Source: Roseihalotalea indica (lineage in GTDB: Bacteria > Bacteroidota > Bacteroidia > Cytophagales > Cyclobacteriaceae). From it: DNA of 64,000 nucleotides. Shown here piece after piece: positions 47,187 through 56,449 of the stretch. Position numbers and translations under genes: made by a program. The stretch spans positions 248,001 to 312,000 of the forward strand of contig NZ_JAINFL010000004.1 of assembly GCF_022458895.1 (NCBI RefSeq). The letters run 5' to 3'. Under the pieces are notes generated by a model, which did no database searches, had not been told where the DNA came from, and saw nothing but the letters and a program-made list of their open reading frames with translations. Within the stretch, counting starts at the first letter, position 1. Each line of letters opens with the position of its first letter.

Positions 47187-47642
47187 ATGGCAACCTTTAA
47201 TCTTACAATCAACGGGAAGAAATTACCGGTAGAAGTTGACCCGACGACTCCAATGCTGTGGGTACTGAGAGATCATCTCAAACTAAAGGGAACCAAATAT
47301 GGCTGCGGCATTGCCCAATGCGGCGCCTGCATGGTTCATCTCAATGGGACCGCCGTACCATCCTGTCAACTACCAGTGTCGGCTGTAGGCGAGCAGTCCA
47401 TCATTACCATTGAGGGGCTATCGGAAGAGGGTGACCATCCCGTACAAAAAGCCTGGCTGGAACATGATGTTCCCCAGTGTGGCTACTGTCAGGCGGGTCA
47501 GATCATGAGTGCCGTCGCCCTTTTACAGAGAAACCCAAGTCCCAGCGATGACGAGATTGAAACGGCCATGAATGGCAACATCTGCCGCTGCGGTACTTAC
47601 ACCCGCATCAAAGCGGCAATCAAGACTGCCGCGAATTCTTAA
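47187..47642 (+). CDS. 2Fe-2S subunit of a molybdenum hydroxylase (isoquinoline 1-oxidoreductase alpha-like)
   Basis: 151 residues from ATG 47187; the upstream ATG 47151 adds no useful sequence. The plant-type 2Fe-2S cluster is bound by Cys40, Cys45, Cys48 and Cys60 ([16 protein letters not shown]), the second, proximal cluster by Cys98, Cys101, Cys133 and Cys135 ([15 protein letters not shown]). It transfers electrons from the molybdenum cofactor subunit encoded 6 bases downstream. No FAD subunit is encoded, as usual for this two-subunit class, which passes electrons to a cytochrome. Confidence 0.95.
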   Translation: MATFNLTINGKKLPVEVDPTTPMLWVLRDHLKLKGTKYGCGIAQCGACMVHLNGTAVPSCQLPVSAVGEQSIITIEGLSEEGDHPVQKAWLEHDVPQCGYCQAGQIMSAVALLQRNPSPSDDEIETAMNGNICRCGTYTRIKAAIKTAANS

Positions 47643-47648
47643 TTCACT

Positions 47649-49946
47649 ATGCAATCAACCACCGAGAAAATGACATTAGTAAAAACTTCCGTAGGCAGAC
47701 GTTCTTTTTTAAAATCTTCCGTCCTGGCCGGAGGTGGTATGATGCTCGGGTTTACCTGGTTGGCTCCGAACCCGTCGAAAGCAGCCGGAGCTACGAGCGT
47801 GCCTGACGAATGGGTTGCATTGAATGGTTTTTTGAAAATAGGAAACAATGGTCTCGTCACCATTATGTCTCCCAATCCGGAAGGAGGGCAGAATGTAAAG
47901 ACCTCTATGCCCATGATTGTAGCTGAGGAACTGGATGTTGACTGGAAAAACGTCGTAGTAGAACAAGCTCCCCTAAATACCGAAGCCTTTACCCGTCAGT
48001 TTATCGGGGGGAGTCAGGCCATTCGGCGGGGATGGGAAAGTCTTCGCATGGCGGGAGCATCCGCCCGGCAGATGCTTAAAGAGGCAGCCGCCCAGGCCTG
48101 GAAGGTGCCGGTTTCTGAGATTACTACCCAGGCTGGTGTTTTGCATCATAAAAGTAGTGGAAAATCAGCGGGTTACGGAGAAATGGCCGCTACCGCGGCT
48201 CAGATTCCCGTACCTGAAGAAGTTACCCTTAAGGATGTTGAGGATTTTAAGATTGTCGGCACTTCGCGCAAAAATGTGGACGGATTAAAAATCGTTACTG
48301 GCCAGCCACTGTTTGGCTTGGACTATGAGCGCGAAGGCATGCTCATTGCCATGATCACCCACCCACCTGCCTTTGGGATGAAACTGAAGTCCGTCAACGA
48401 TTCGGCAGCAAGATCCATGCCTGGCATTAGGGGTATCTTCCCAATCAAAGTCTACCAAGACGACTACGAACAGCAGTTTTTCGACACCTGTACGTTCAAC
48501 GAAGTCGTTGCCATCGTGGGGAATTCAACCTGGGAAGTGCTGAATGCGAAGAAAGCATTAAAGGTTGAGTGGGAGCCTTTTGAGGATTATAGCTACGAAC
48601 GGAGCGGTTACCGGGCTCAGACCATTCTTGTACCGGCTGGCCTTGAAGCCACATCTAACCATAATGCAAAAATGGCGGAGATGGCTGCACAGCCAGCCAA
48701 TGAGCGCCGGAGAGACGGAGATCCCGAAACGATCTTTCAGGAGGCCGCGAAAACCCTTGAACGCGAGTATACGGCTCCATTTCTTGCCCACAATTGCATG
48801 GAGCCGATGAACTTCTTCGCTCACGTAACAGAAGAAAAAGCGGAATTGGCCGGTCCCCTCCAAAAACCGGAATTCACCGAACAAACCCTATCGGCCCGCA
48901 TCGGTATGCCTTTGGATAAAATTGACATTCAGATGACCCGCCTTGGAGGTGGTTACGGACGCCGATCATATGCCCACTGGCTGGTAGAAGCTGCCCTGGT
49001 TTCCCAAAAAATGAAGGTTCCCATCAAACTGATGTATACGAGGGAAGATGATATGACCTCCGGTATCTACCGATCCACCTATCACGCCAAATTCAAAGCG
49101 GCACTAGATGCCGATAATAACTTGGTAAGCTTCCAGGTGAAGGCCGGTGGCACCCCGGAAAGTCCCCTTGATGCTGACTCATTTCCGGCGGGGGCCGTTG
49201 ATAACTACCTGGCTGAAGAGTGGGAGGTCAACACCAATATCACGACCGGATCGTTTCGTGCCCCTCGTTCTAACTTCATGGCAGCCGCCAATCAGTCGTT
49301 CATCGATGAAGTCGCGGAGGTAGCCGGGAAAGATCCGATTGAGTTTCGTCTCGAGCTGCTTGAGCGTGCCCGAACAAACCCGGTCGCCGAGGTTAGCGAG
49401 GAATTGGACTACGACCCGGCTCGATTTGCCGGCGTCCTCGAACTGGTGCGGGAGAAATCAGGGTGGGGTACCGAGCCAATGCCTGATGTACACCGAGGTG
49501 TGGCTGCCTATCTCAGCTACGGCTCCTATGCCGCCCATGTGGTGGACCTGGCGATTGAAGATGGGAAAGCCGTCATCAAGAGGGTTTGCAGCGCCATCGA
49601 CTGTGGTATCGTCATCAATCCAGATGCAGCTACCAATCTCGTGGAAGGTGCCGTGGTGGACGGCATCGGTAATGCCCTGTACGGTGCGATGACTTTCCAG
49701 GATGGTGTGCCCCAAAAAAGCAATTTTGATACATATCGCATGATTCGAATGCGAGAGGCTCCCAAAAAGATTGAGGTTCATTTCGTGCAAAACGACATAG
49801 ACCCAACCGGTTTGGGCGAACCCGCGTTCCCCCCCATTTTTGCCGCCGTGGCCAATGCCTTATATCGTGCGACTGGTAAGCGATTTTACCATCAACCATT
49901 TATCACTGACCTGGAGAATTTGGAAGTGCCTACCGGACAGGAATGA
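47649..49946 (+). CDS. Molybdopterin-binding subunit of xanthine dehydrogenase/isoquinoline oxidoreductase family
   Basis: 765 residues. A twin-arginine leader (VGRRSFLKSS, then GGGMMLGFTWLAPNPSKA) exports the folded protein with its partner. Aldehyde-oxidase-type domains: VSMP-like MSPNPEGGQNVKTSMPMIVA, QMTRLGGGYGRRSYAHW, ITTGSFRAPRSNFMAAANQS, and the C-terminal DPTGLGEPAFPPIFAAVANA, which has the catalytic Glu of molybdenum hydroxylases. Oxidises an aldehyde or N-heterocycle in the periplasm; substrate unknown. Paired with the 2Fe-2S subunit. XdhC-type maturation genes are not in the window. Confidence 0.94.
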   Translation: MQSTTEKMTLVKTSVGRRSFLKSSVLAGGGMMLGFTWLAPNPSKAAGATSVPDEWVALNGFLKIGNNGLVTIMSPNPEGGQNVKTSMPMIVAEELDVDWKNVVVEQAPLNTEAFTRQFIGGSQAIRRGWESLRMAGASARQMLKEAAAQAWKVPVSEITTQAGVLHHKSSGKSAGYGEMAATAAQIPVPEEVTLKDVEDFKIVGTSRKNVDGLKIVTGQPLFGLDYEREGMLIAMITHPPAFGMKLKSVNDSAARSMPGIRGIFPIKVYQDDYEQQFFDTCTFNEVVAIVGNSTWEVLNAKKALKVEWEPFEDYSYERSGYRAQTILVPAGLEATSNHNAKMAEMAAQPANERRRDGDPETIFQEAAKTLEREYTAPFLAHNCMEPMNFFAHVTEEKAELAGPLQKPEFTEQTLSARIGMPLDKIDIQMTRLGGGYGRRSYAHWLVEAALVSQKMKVPIKLMYTREDDMTSGIYRSTYHAKFKAALDADNNLVSFQVKAGGTPESPLDADSFPAGAVDNYLAEEWEVNTNITTGSFRAPRSNFMAAANQSFIDEVAEVAGKDPIEFRLELLERARTNPVAEVSEELDYDPARFAGVLELVREKSGWGTEPMPDVHRGVAAYLSYGSYAAHVVDLAIEDGKAVIKRVCSAIDCGIVINPDAATNLVEGAVVDGIGNALYGAMTFQDGVPQKSNFDTYRMIRMREAPKKIEVHFVQNDIDPTGLGEPAFPPIFAAVANALYRATGKRFYHQPFITDLENLEVPTGQE

Positions 49947-50098
49947 GGATCAAAGCAGTTTTTTCTTTCATGGATTAGTCTAAGCAGATTGAAATCATTC
50001 GTCTCTTATCTGACTAACATAGGAAACCTGCATCCAATCCTGAATACAATTCTGTCCTAGTTATCGCACATAACCAGAAAAATATCATCATTAACAAC

Positions 50099-50980
50099 AT
50101 GCAAAAACACACCAAGCATTTTTCAATAGTCTTCGCAGTAATCCTTTTGTTGTTTGCTGGCTGTCAATCCGGTAATGAGTCTGATCAAAAAACATATCAA
50201 AGCTGGTCGGCCTACAAAGGCGATGAGCACAGTAGTAGCTACTCATCGTTAGACCAAATCAATCTCTCCAATGTAAGCCAGTTAGAAAACGCCTGGACTT
50301 TCCAAATGAGTGATATACGCGATGGGGAGGACCCGGTGTCGAGTCAAAGTAATCCCATCATTATTGATGGGGTCATGTATGCCAACTCTGGTAAGCAAAC
50401 GGTTTATGCCATCGATGCGGTTACCGGTGAGGAGATCTGGTCATGTAAGACCTTAGAAGAAGGGCAACCCAGTGCGGCCAGCCGAGAGGTGAGCTATTGG
50501 GAAAGCGGTGATGACCAACGAATCTTGTATTCTGCCGGTAATTCTTTACTGGCCATCGATGCCAAAACGGGGAAGATCATCCCATCGTTTGGAACCAACG
50601 GCCGGGTAAACCTCAATGAAGGCGTACGAGATGAGCCCGAAAACATTTCGGTGACCCTGACCACTCCCGGGAGAATTTTTAAAGACTTAATCATTATCGG
50701 GTCCCGACTGCCCGATTTTTATGGAGCCCCTCCGGGATATATCCGGGCGTATCACTGTAAAACCGGAGAGCTGGTATGGACCTTTCATACCATACCCCAT
50801 CCCGGTGAGCCCGGCTACGAAACCTGGCCACCCGATGCCTACAAGTACGCTGGGGGCGTGAACTGCTGGGCTGGTATGAGTATTGATAGCGAGAGAGGCA
50901 TGGTTTTCCTGGCCCTAGGGTCGCCTTCTTATGACTTTTACGGGGCTGACCGAATCGGAGAAAATCTTTATGGCAGTTGA
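50099..50980 (+). pseudogene. Truncated PQQ-dependent dehydrogenase-like lipoprotein
   Basis: 293 residues with a lipoprotein signal (LLLFAGC, Cys22) and a quinoprotein beta-propeller: VSQLENAWTFQMSD, VYAIDAVTGEEIWSCK, SLLAIDAKTGKIIPSFGTNG, LTTPGRIFKDLIIIGSRLPD, RAYHCKTGELVWTFHT. It stops at DRIGENLYGS where PQQ glucose/alcohol dehydrogenases (about 700 residues) continue for more than half of the domain. The last codons run straight into an unrelated C-terminal fragment (50977-51075), so a deletion has probably removed the rest. Positioned after the molybdenum hydroxylase. Confidence 0.8.
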
Positions 50981-51075
50981 AACACCTTCTATCACTGATT
51001 GAAGAGCATGTGGGCACGGCACAAGCGGCATCGGGAAGAGAAATTCTATCGCGAGTCATGTCTTCCGAAGAATAA
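50977..51075 (+). pseudogene. Possible glutamate synthase large-subunit C-terminal remnant
   Basis: A 32-codon frame with LIEEHVGTAQAASGREILSR resembles the C-terminal end of GltB (pattern LI.EHV..TGS..G..IL). It has no start of its own and joins the truncated quinoprotein gene at its stop codon. It suggests a deletion junction between two genes. Similarity is short, so I hold this weakly. Confidence 0.3.
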
Positions 51076-51109
51076 TGATCATTTATCAAACCTTGAAAAC
51101 AACTGACCT

Positions 51110-51593
51110 ATGAATAAAATGATAACATTGGTGATGATGGTTGTTGCCAGCGCCCTTATCTCATGTAGCAATAGGGATGATCAGGACAAGAATAGTTCTT
51201 AGTAGCGAGCAAGATGACTTGATTTTCCCCAAAGGAGAGAAAATCACCAACAACAACTTTGTGGGTAATGCCTGGCTAACCGGTTTAGTTTCAGGAGATA
51301 GCACTTACAGCGCGGTAGGCAGCGTCACCTTTGAACCGGGGGGCAGAACCAATTGGCATCTGCATCCGGCAGGACAGATTATCCTGGCTACCGGAGGTGT
51401 AGGTTACTATCAGGAGAAAGGCAGTCTGAAGCGAATTCTTCAAAAAGGCGATGTGGTCAAGTGCCCACCTAATATTCCTCATTGGCATGGGGCTAGTCCG
51501 AATCAGGAGTTTATTCAAATCGCTATCACCGGTCGGCAAAACGGCCCTACCGAATGGTTGCAGGCGGTTACTGATGAAGAATATTTAAAATGA
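51110..51593 (+). pseudogene. Frameshifted cupin-domain lipoprotein
   Basis: ATG 51110 begins MNKMITLVMMVVASALISCS, a lipoprotein signal, but stops at 51200. A second frame, entered near 51185, continues with SSEQDDLIFPKGEKITNNNF and the cupin motifs NWHLHPAGQIILATGG, VGYYQEKGS, GDVVKCPPNIPHWHGA, ending in EWLQAVTDEEYLK. This matches cupins associated with carboxymuconolactone-decarboxylase-type enzymes. The two frames would make one normal ~160-residue protein if one base were altered, so this is a pseudogene or a sequencing slip. A start at 51141 inside the second frame is possible but lacks the leader. Confidence 0.7.
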
Positions 51594-51850
51594 ACCAAAT
51601 TTTATAAAAGATCTACTTTAGGAAAAAGCACCCAACTCTGAATTGGTAATCAAATTTGATTCGCTCACCCTACTGATTTAAAGAAGTATCCTCATCATAG
51701 AGTATATAAAGGCAAAGGGTTAATATGTTTCCATACTTCATCATGAGTCACTGTATTTGATTTGATGACAACTATACTTTACATGCTAAGTCGAATTTGA
51801 TTTCACAGATAATGAGGGGAAATGAATACACTGAAGCGCCAACTCTACCA

Positions 51851-53029
51851 TTAGTCCATTGAAGGTGAAAATCTTATCAGCCTGAAGTAACAAATCACTC
51901 CGATTACCGCTACCGCTGCCACCAGGAAGGTAAACTCGGGACTCACGTAGACCCATATCAATCCAGCCAGGGTACTGGCCAGCAAGGCCGCGATACTCCG
52001 CAATCCTTCGTAGGTGCCAATGGCCGTGGCCGTATCTTTAGGATCGCAAACCTTGCTGATCCAGGCTTTAGCCACTCCTTCAGTACCCGCAGCATAGGCA
52101 CCATAAAGGAAAAATAATGCGTAGTATCCATACTGGGGCGAGCCATACGCCATGCCGAGGTATACCAGCACAAAAATGCTCAAACCAAAGATAAACATCT
52201 TCTTCAATCCAATCCGATCAGCAACAACACCAGCCGGAAAGGCCAGCAAGGCGTAAACCAAGTTATAGAAGATATACATGCCAATCAGTGACGTATCGCT
52301 TACCCCTTGCTGCTTGAGCATGAGCAACAGGAACACATCCGAGCTATTGAACAAAGCAAAAACCAGCAGCCCTACCAGTAGTTTTCGGTAAGCCAGCGAA
52401 CTCTGAGGGATATACCGAATGAAGCTCAGAAAAGAAGCTCTTCCGCGATGCGTCAGGGGTTCGCGAGCTTTTTCTCGCAATAGTAAAGTCGTTAAAACGC
52501 TAAGAAGTCCCGGTATAAAAGCCAGAAAGAAGAGAGGTTGATAGGCTTTGGGATAAAAACTTAGAAAAGCTAGAGCGAGCAGTGGTCCGATAGCAGCTCC
52601 CAGCGTATCCAGCGCGCGGTGGAATCCAAAAACGGTAGCTTTGGTCTGGGGAGTGGCTTCATCGGAGAGCAGGGCATCCCGGGCTCCGGTACGTACCCCT
52701 TTTCCCAGCCGGTCTAGCGTGCGAGCCGAAAACACCCAGGCGGGGAAAGTAAACAGGGCCATCATCGGTTTGGAGAACGCACTCAGCAGGTAGCCCAACT
52801 GCACAAAGGGTAGCCGTTTTCCTTTCATATCTGACAGCCTGCCAAAATACCCTTTGCTCAAACCGGCCGTTACTTCCGCAACCCCTTCTAACACCCCGAT
52901 TAGCACGATGGAGAAGCCAATGCTTTCCAGATAAATGGGCATAATGGGGTAGAGCATTTCGCTGGCTACATCGGTCAGCAAACTTACCAGCGAGAGTAGC
53001 CAAACGGCCCGGGAGATGGCTTTTAGCAT
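51851..53029 (-). CDS. Major facilitator superfamily transporter
   Basis: 392 residues with about 12 hydrophobic segments. MFS loop motif in GRLSDMKGKR (between helices 2 and 3) and DRLGKGVRTGARDALLSDEA, a pattern of the drug/unknown-substrate MFS group; the mirror-image GVVADRIGLKK in the second half. It starts 5 bases after the TonB receptor gene stop, so the two form an operon and may move the same compound across the outer and inner membranes (inference). Confidence 0.92.
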   Translation of the reverse strand: MLKAISRAVWLLSLVSLLTDVASEMLYPIMPIYLESIGFSIVLIGVLEGVAEVTAGLSKGYFGRLSDMKGKRLPFVQLGYLLSAFSKPMMALFTFPAWVFSARTLDRLGKGVRTGARDALLSDEATPQTKATVFGFHRALDTLGAAIGPLLALAFLSFYPKAYQPLFFLAFIPGLLSVLTTLLLREKAREPLTHRGRASFLSFIRYIPQSSLAYRKLLVGLLVFALFNSSDVFLLLMLKQQGVSDTSLIGMYIFYNLVYALLAFPAGVVADRIGLKKMFIFGLSIFVLVYLGMAYGSPQYGYYALFFLYGAYAAGTEGVAKAWISKVCDPKDTATAIGTYEGLRSIAALLASTLAGLIWVYVSPEFTFLVAAVAVIGVICYFRLIRFSPSMD

Positions 53030-53034
53030 AGACG

Positions 53035-55467
53035 CTAAAACTTATACTTAAACCCGAGTCGTGCTACCTGAGTCTCGTAATAGTTTTGGTACAGCACCTG
53101 AAAATCTTGCTGGGTCAGCTCCTGCCGGATACCAAAACGGTTAAAAATATCAGTGAAAGAAAGCACCAGTTCACCTTTATCATTCAGAATGATCTTTTTC
53201 ACTCCCAGGTCTACCGAAGAACGGGCGAGTTGTTGCCCCTGGGGAATATTTTTGGGCGCGTAGTATAAGCCGGTGAGTTGCACTTCCATTTTTCCTGGCA
53301 AGGTAAACGTGTTGTTGAGCTTGGCATCCCAGGTATTGTCTTTGGTCTTCTCAATACTAAAGGGGCGAACGTAAGGAAAAAGCACGGTTCCCTCATCGTA
53401 AGCATCAATCGTATTAATATACCAGTTCACGCTGCCGGATGCTTTCCAAAAATCGGTGATACGCTGGGTGAGCAGAAGTTCAATCCCTTTGTTCGTCGCA
53501 CTGCCTACGTTTTGATATATTCGGTTGATGATGGGGTAGTCACTGCTGGTGGTATCCTCAATATAAATTCGGGTGAAAGGATCATCAATGATGCGGTAAT
53601 AGGCCGATAGAAAGACGGACCCTTCGTCCCAATCTCTACTATAGGCGAGTTCAGCGGTTTGCGTAAACTGGGGGCGTAAGTAGGGGTTGCCGACTTTGAG
53701 CAGTTCGGGGTCATCGTACTTCGGAAATACCCGCAGTTCGGGCTCGCCGGGACGGTCTACCCGGCGATTATAGAAGAGCGAAAGGGCATTGGTCTCGTTG
53801 AGCTTAAAGCTGACCCGGACGTTAGGATACAGGTTAAAGTAATCGTACGCATCGTTCTGGTCGTAATAAATATTCTCCGGCGACAAATCGTAGAAAACAT
53901 CTACCTGCTCAGCCCGCAGTCCGGCTTCCACATCGAAGCTCTCCTGCTCAAAAATATAGTTGAAGTAGCCGGCATAGATCGTCTCACCCCACCGCGAGCG
54001 ATCTCCCAGTCCCAGGTAAATGACCGACTGTTCGCCGCGCCCGATGTCGTAGGTGACCGGTATCCTTCTCCACTGTAGCTTCACCCCCGCCTCAAAGCGT
54101 CCCTGGCGTAGTGGCCGAACGTAGTCAATCAACAGCGGAATGGTATGTTCAATGGCGATGATGTGTGTGGTGTCCCGGGCCAGGCGTATGGCAGAGCTGT
54201 CATTGAGAAAATAGGCTTCATCTTCCCACCCGCGGGTATATTGCAGGCTGGCGGTTAATTCGTGTCCTGGCTGCCGGAATTTGTGGCTATAGTCCAATCT
54301 GAAATTAGCAAACCCGGTTACTTCCGATTCCCGCCAGCTCCAGTAACGATTACGGCGCTCCGAGAGCATCTCAATATAAGGGACCTGGGAGGTATCGGTA
54401 TGGCTTTCATAGTCGAAAATGGCTGAGAGTGCCAGGGTGTTATGTTCATCCAGCAACCAGTCTAACCCGCCTTTGACAATATACTGGGTTTGGGTACGGT
54501 TCTCGGCCACCTGAGAGGCAATAATGCGTCCGTCGCGGTAGGTTCGGGTGGTAAACTCGTTATTAGGTAAATGTTTCTGGGATAACACCTCCGATTGCAG
54601 CGATGCTTTTAGTTTTTCTGTCTGATAATTCAGATTCAGGCTGGGAATGTACTTCGGGTTGTATTGATAGCTTCCCAGATCGCTGGGCAAATCATCTCTT
54701 CGTTTGGTGAACTGGCCCAGGCCGTAGGTAAACCCCACATCCCCGTGCAATCCTCCCTGATGTTCGTCTTTATACACGATATTGATAATACCCGCCATAC
54801 CGGAAGCATCGTACTTAGCCGAAGGGTTATTGATAATCTCGATCCTTTCAATGTTGGCCACCGGGATGTTGGCCAGCCCCTTCTGATTGCCAAAGCCGGT
54901 CAGACTGGATTGCTTCCCATCGATCAGCACCGCTACTTTATCGCTGCCTCGCAGCAGCACTTTCCCTTCCTGGTCTACGGTGATGCCCGGCAGATTCTTC
55001 ATGGCATCCAGTACCGAGCCACCGGTCTGGGAGATGTTGTCTTCGGTGCTGAATACTTTTTTGTCCAGCCCACTGGATACCACATTCCGCTCACCGGTAA
55101 TGAGCACATCTTCAAGTTGCTGAGTAGAAGGTTCCAGATAGAGTTTGCCCAAATCAAAATTTGTGTTCAGTTTTCCCATAAGCACCGGTATCGTCAAGGT
55201 CTGGTAGCCGGTAAAAGAGACCGATACCTGATAATCGCCTTTAGGCACCCCCAGTAGCGAAAAGCTGCCATCTTCCTGGGCAATTCCCCCAGCAATCATT
55301 TCCGAGGTATCTTGCGCCAGGCTGTCTTTGGCCTGCACAAGTACCGTCGCATACGGTAGCGGCTCCTCAGTAGATTTGTCAAATACTTTTCCCGACAAAG
55401 TGCCTTCGCTTTGACCGAAGGTCAACTGATACAAAAAGGTAAAAATAAGCAGAGAAATGAGCTTCAT
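53035..55467 (-). CDS. TonB-dependent receptor of the OMP_b-brl_3 type
   Basis: 810 residues, signal peptide (KLISLLIFTFLYQLTFGQ). Carboxypeptidase-like domain (LSGKVFDKSTEEPLPYATVL...QEDGSFSLLGVPKG), plug with DAMKNLPGITVDQEGKVLLR and KVAVLIDGKQSSLTGFG, then the OMP_b-brl_3 barrel (YNRRVDRPGEPELRVFPKYD) ending QVARLGFKYKF. This receptor type commonly lies beside PepSY-like and two-component genes, as here. Co-transcribed with the MFS transporter. Confidence 0.93.
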   Translation of the reverse strand: MKLISLLIFTFLYQLTFGQSEGTLSGKVFDKSTEEPLPYATVLVQAKDSLAQDTSEMIAGGIAQEDGSFSLLGVPKGDYQVSVSFTGYQTLTIPVLMGKLNTNFDLGKLYLEPSTQQLEDVLITGERNVVSSGLDKKVFSTEDNISQTGGSVLDAMKNLPGITVDQEGKVLLRGSDKVAVLIDGKQSSLTGFGNQKGLANIPVANIERIEIINNPSAKYDASGMAGIINIVYKDEHQGGLHGDVGFTYGLGQFTKRRDDLPSDLGSYQYNPKYIPSLNLNYQTEKLKASLQSEVLSQKHLPNNEFTTRTYRDGRIIASQVAENRTQTQYIVKGGLDWLLDEHNTLALSAIFDYESHTDTSQVPYIEMLSERRNRYWSWRESEVTGFANFRLDYSHKFRQPGHELTASLQYTRGWEDEAYFLNDSSAIRLARDTTHIIAIEHTIPLLIDYVRPLRQGRFEAGVKLQWRRIPVTYDIGRGEQSVIYLGLGDRSRWGETIYAGYFNYIFEQESFDVEAGLRAEQVDVFYDLSPENIYYDQNDAYDYFNLYPNVRVSFKLNETNALSLFYNRRVDRPGEPELRVFPKYDDPELLKVGNPYLRPQFTQTAELAYSRDWDEGSVFLSAYYRIIDDPFTRIYIEDTTSSDYPIINRIYQNVGSATNKGIELLLTQRITDFWKASGSVNWYINTIDAYDEGTVLFPYVRPFSIEKTKDNTWDAKLNNTFTLPGKMEVQLTGLYYAPKNIPQGQQLARSSVDLGVKKIILNDKGELVLSFTDIFNRFGIRQELTQQDFQVLYQNYYETQVARLGFKYKF

Positions 55468-55718
55468 ATGGCATAAGGTAAAAAGAGTCGAACATTAATA
55501 CTGAATAAAATGCACTAAGTCTTACATGCATTGGTAATCTTGGATCTCAAACAATCAGCCAATTCTGGAGAAATTCTGGATTTAGCCTCTTTCTAGATTC
55601 TTTAAAAACTCATAGTTGCTTTTCAGGATACAGAATGTGAGTTCTATACTGGGTGCTAGGCTACCAGCAAAACCAGGTAGCGGTGTAAAAGAATCTTGTA
55701 GTGCCCGTTCAGGAATAT

Positions 55719-56204
55719 CTACCCTCGATCTTCATCCTCGTCTTCCGGTTCGGCAGTTTCCTGTTTGAGAACTTTGCCGTTTTTATCCAGCATGACTGAC
55801 AGTGTAGTTTCTCCTTTTTCTATTTCTACTTCGTACGCTTCTGGCTGCTCAGGAGTAGCAACTTTCTCACTTTCCTCTATTTCATAACCGGCAAACTGTG
55901 ATTTCAGCGTGCTTTGTACTGCTTTGGGTAAGTCCTTCCTTTTGATTTCGGTTTCCGTTTCCATCCAGGTTCCATCCTGAGAAAAGTTAGCCGACATTTC
56001 CTCCCCGTTTAGATCAAATTCTGCCTCCAGTTCAGTATCTGATTCTTTCTCCCATTCTACAGCCTGCGCCTGAGGATATTTTTCCTGAAATGCTTTCAGC
56101 ACCGCCGACGGTATGTCCGATTGCTCAACACGTTGAGCCTGGCAGGCGGTAAATGTAGTGCTTACAATAATGGCGAGTACTGATGTTACTTTCTGGTACT
56201 TCAT
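55719..56204 (-). CDS. PepSY-like (BLIP-like) lipoprotein or periplasmic protein
   Basis: 161 residues from ATG 56204 (a TTG at 56213 adds three). The leader ends TTFTAC. Two PepSY-like repeats: IPSAVLKAFQEKYPQAQAVE...EAEFDLNGEEMSANFSQDGT, and LPKAVQSTLKSQFAGYEIEE...YEVEIEKGETTLSVMLDKNG. A highly acidic tail (EPEDEDEDRG) ends the protein. The fold resembles beta-lactamase-inhibitor-like domains; its role is unknown. It is next to a two-component system and a TonB receptor, an arrangement seen repeatedly in Bacteroidota. A broken relative is at 36468. Confidence 0.85.
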   Translation of the reverse strand: MKYQKVTSVLAIIVSTTFTACQAQRVEQSDIPSAVLKAFQEKYPQAQAVEWEKESDTELEAEFDLNGEEMSANFSQDGTWMETETEIKRKDLPKAVQSTLKSQFAGYEIEESEKVATPEQPEAYEVEIEKGETTLSVMLDKNGKVLKQETAEPEDEDEDRG

Positions 56205-56449
56205 GATGTTCAAGTTTTACGTGAAAAAATTAGTTTACATCACAAGCTTAGGCAGCGATGTTGGAGAAAGTCTGGACTCATTACTCAAGTTGAATTTTTT
56301 TCACAAGGCCCCGTAATTTTTCGGCTTAAGCAGCGTGAATCGCCGCTCAGACCTGCCGCATGATTACAAAATTGCTCCAACAATCTGAAGGTCCACGGTA
56401 AGAATGGTTAGGGTTTAGGAACACCTTATCAAGTACCACGTTATAGCAC

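Noticed and set aside
47709..49899. Minus-strand ORFs overlapping the molybdenum hydroxylase genes
   Set aside because: Long antisense frames are expected in this higher-GC coding sequence; the plus-strand frame has clear family motifs.
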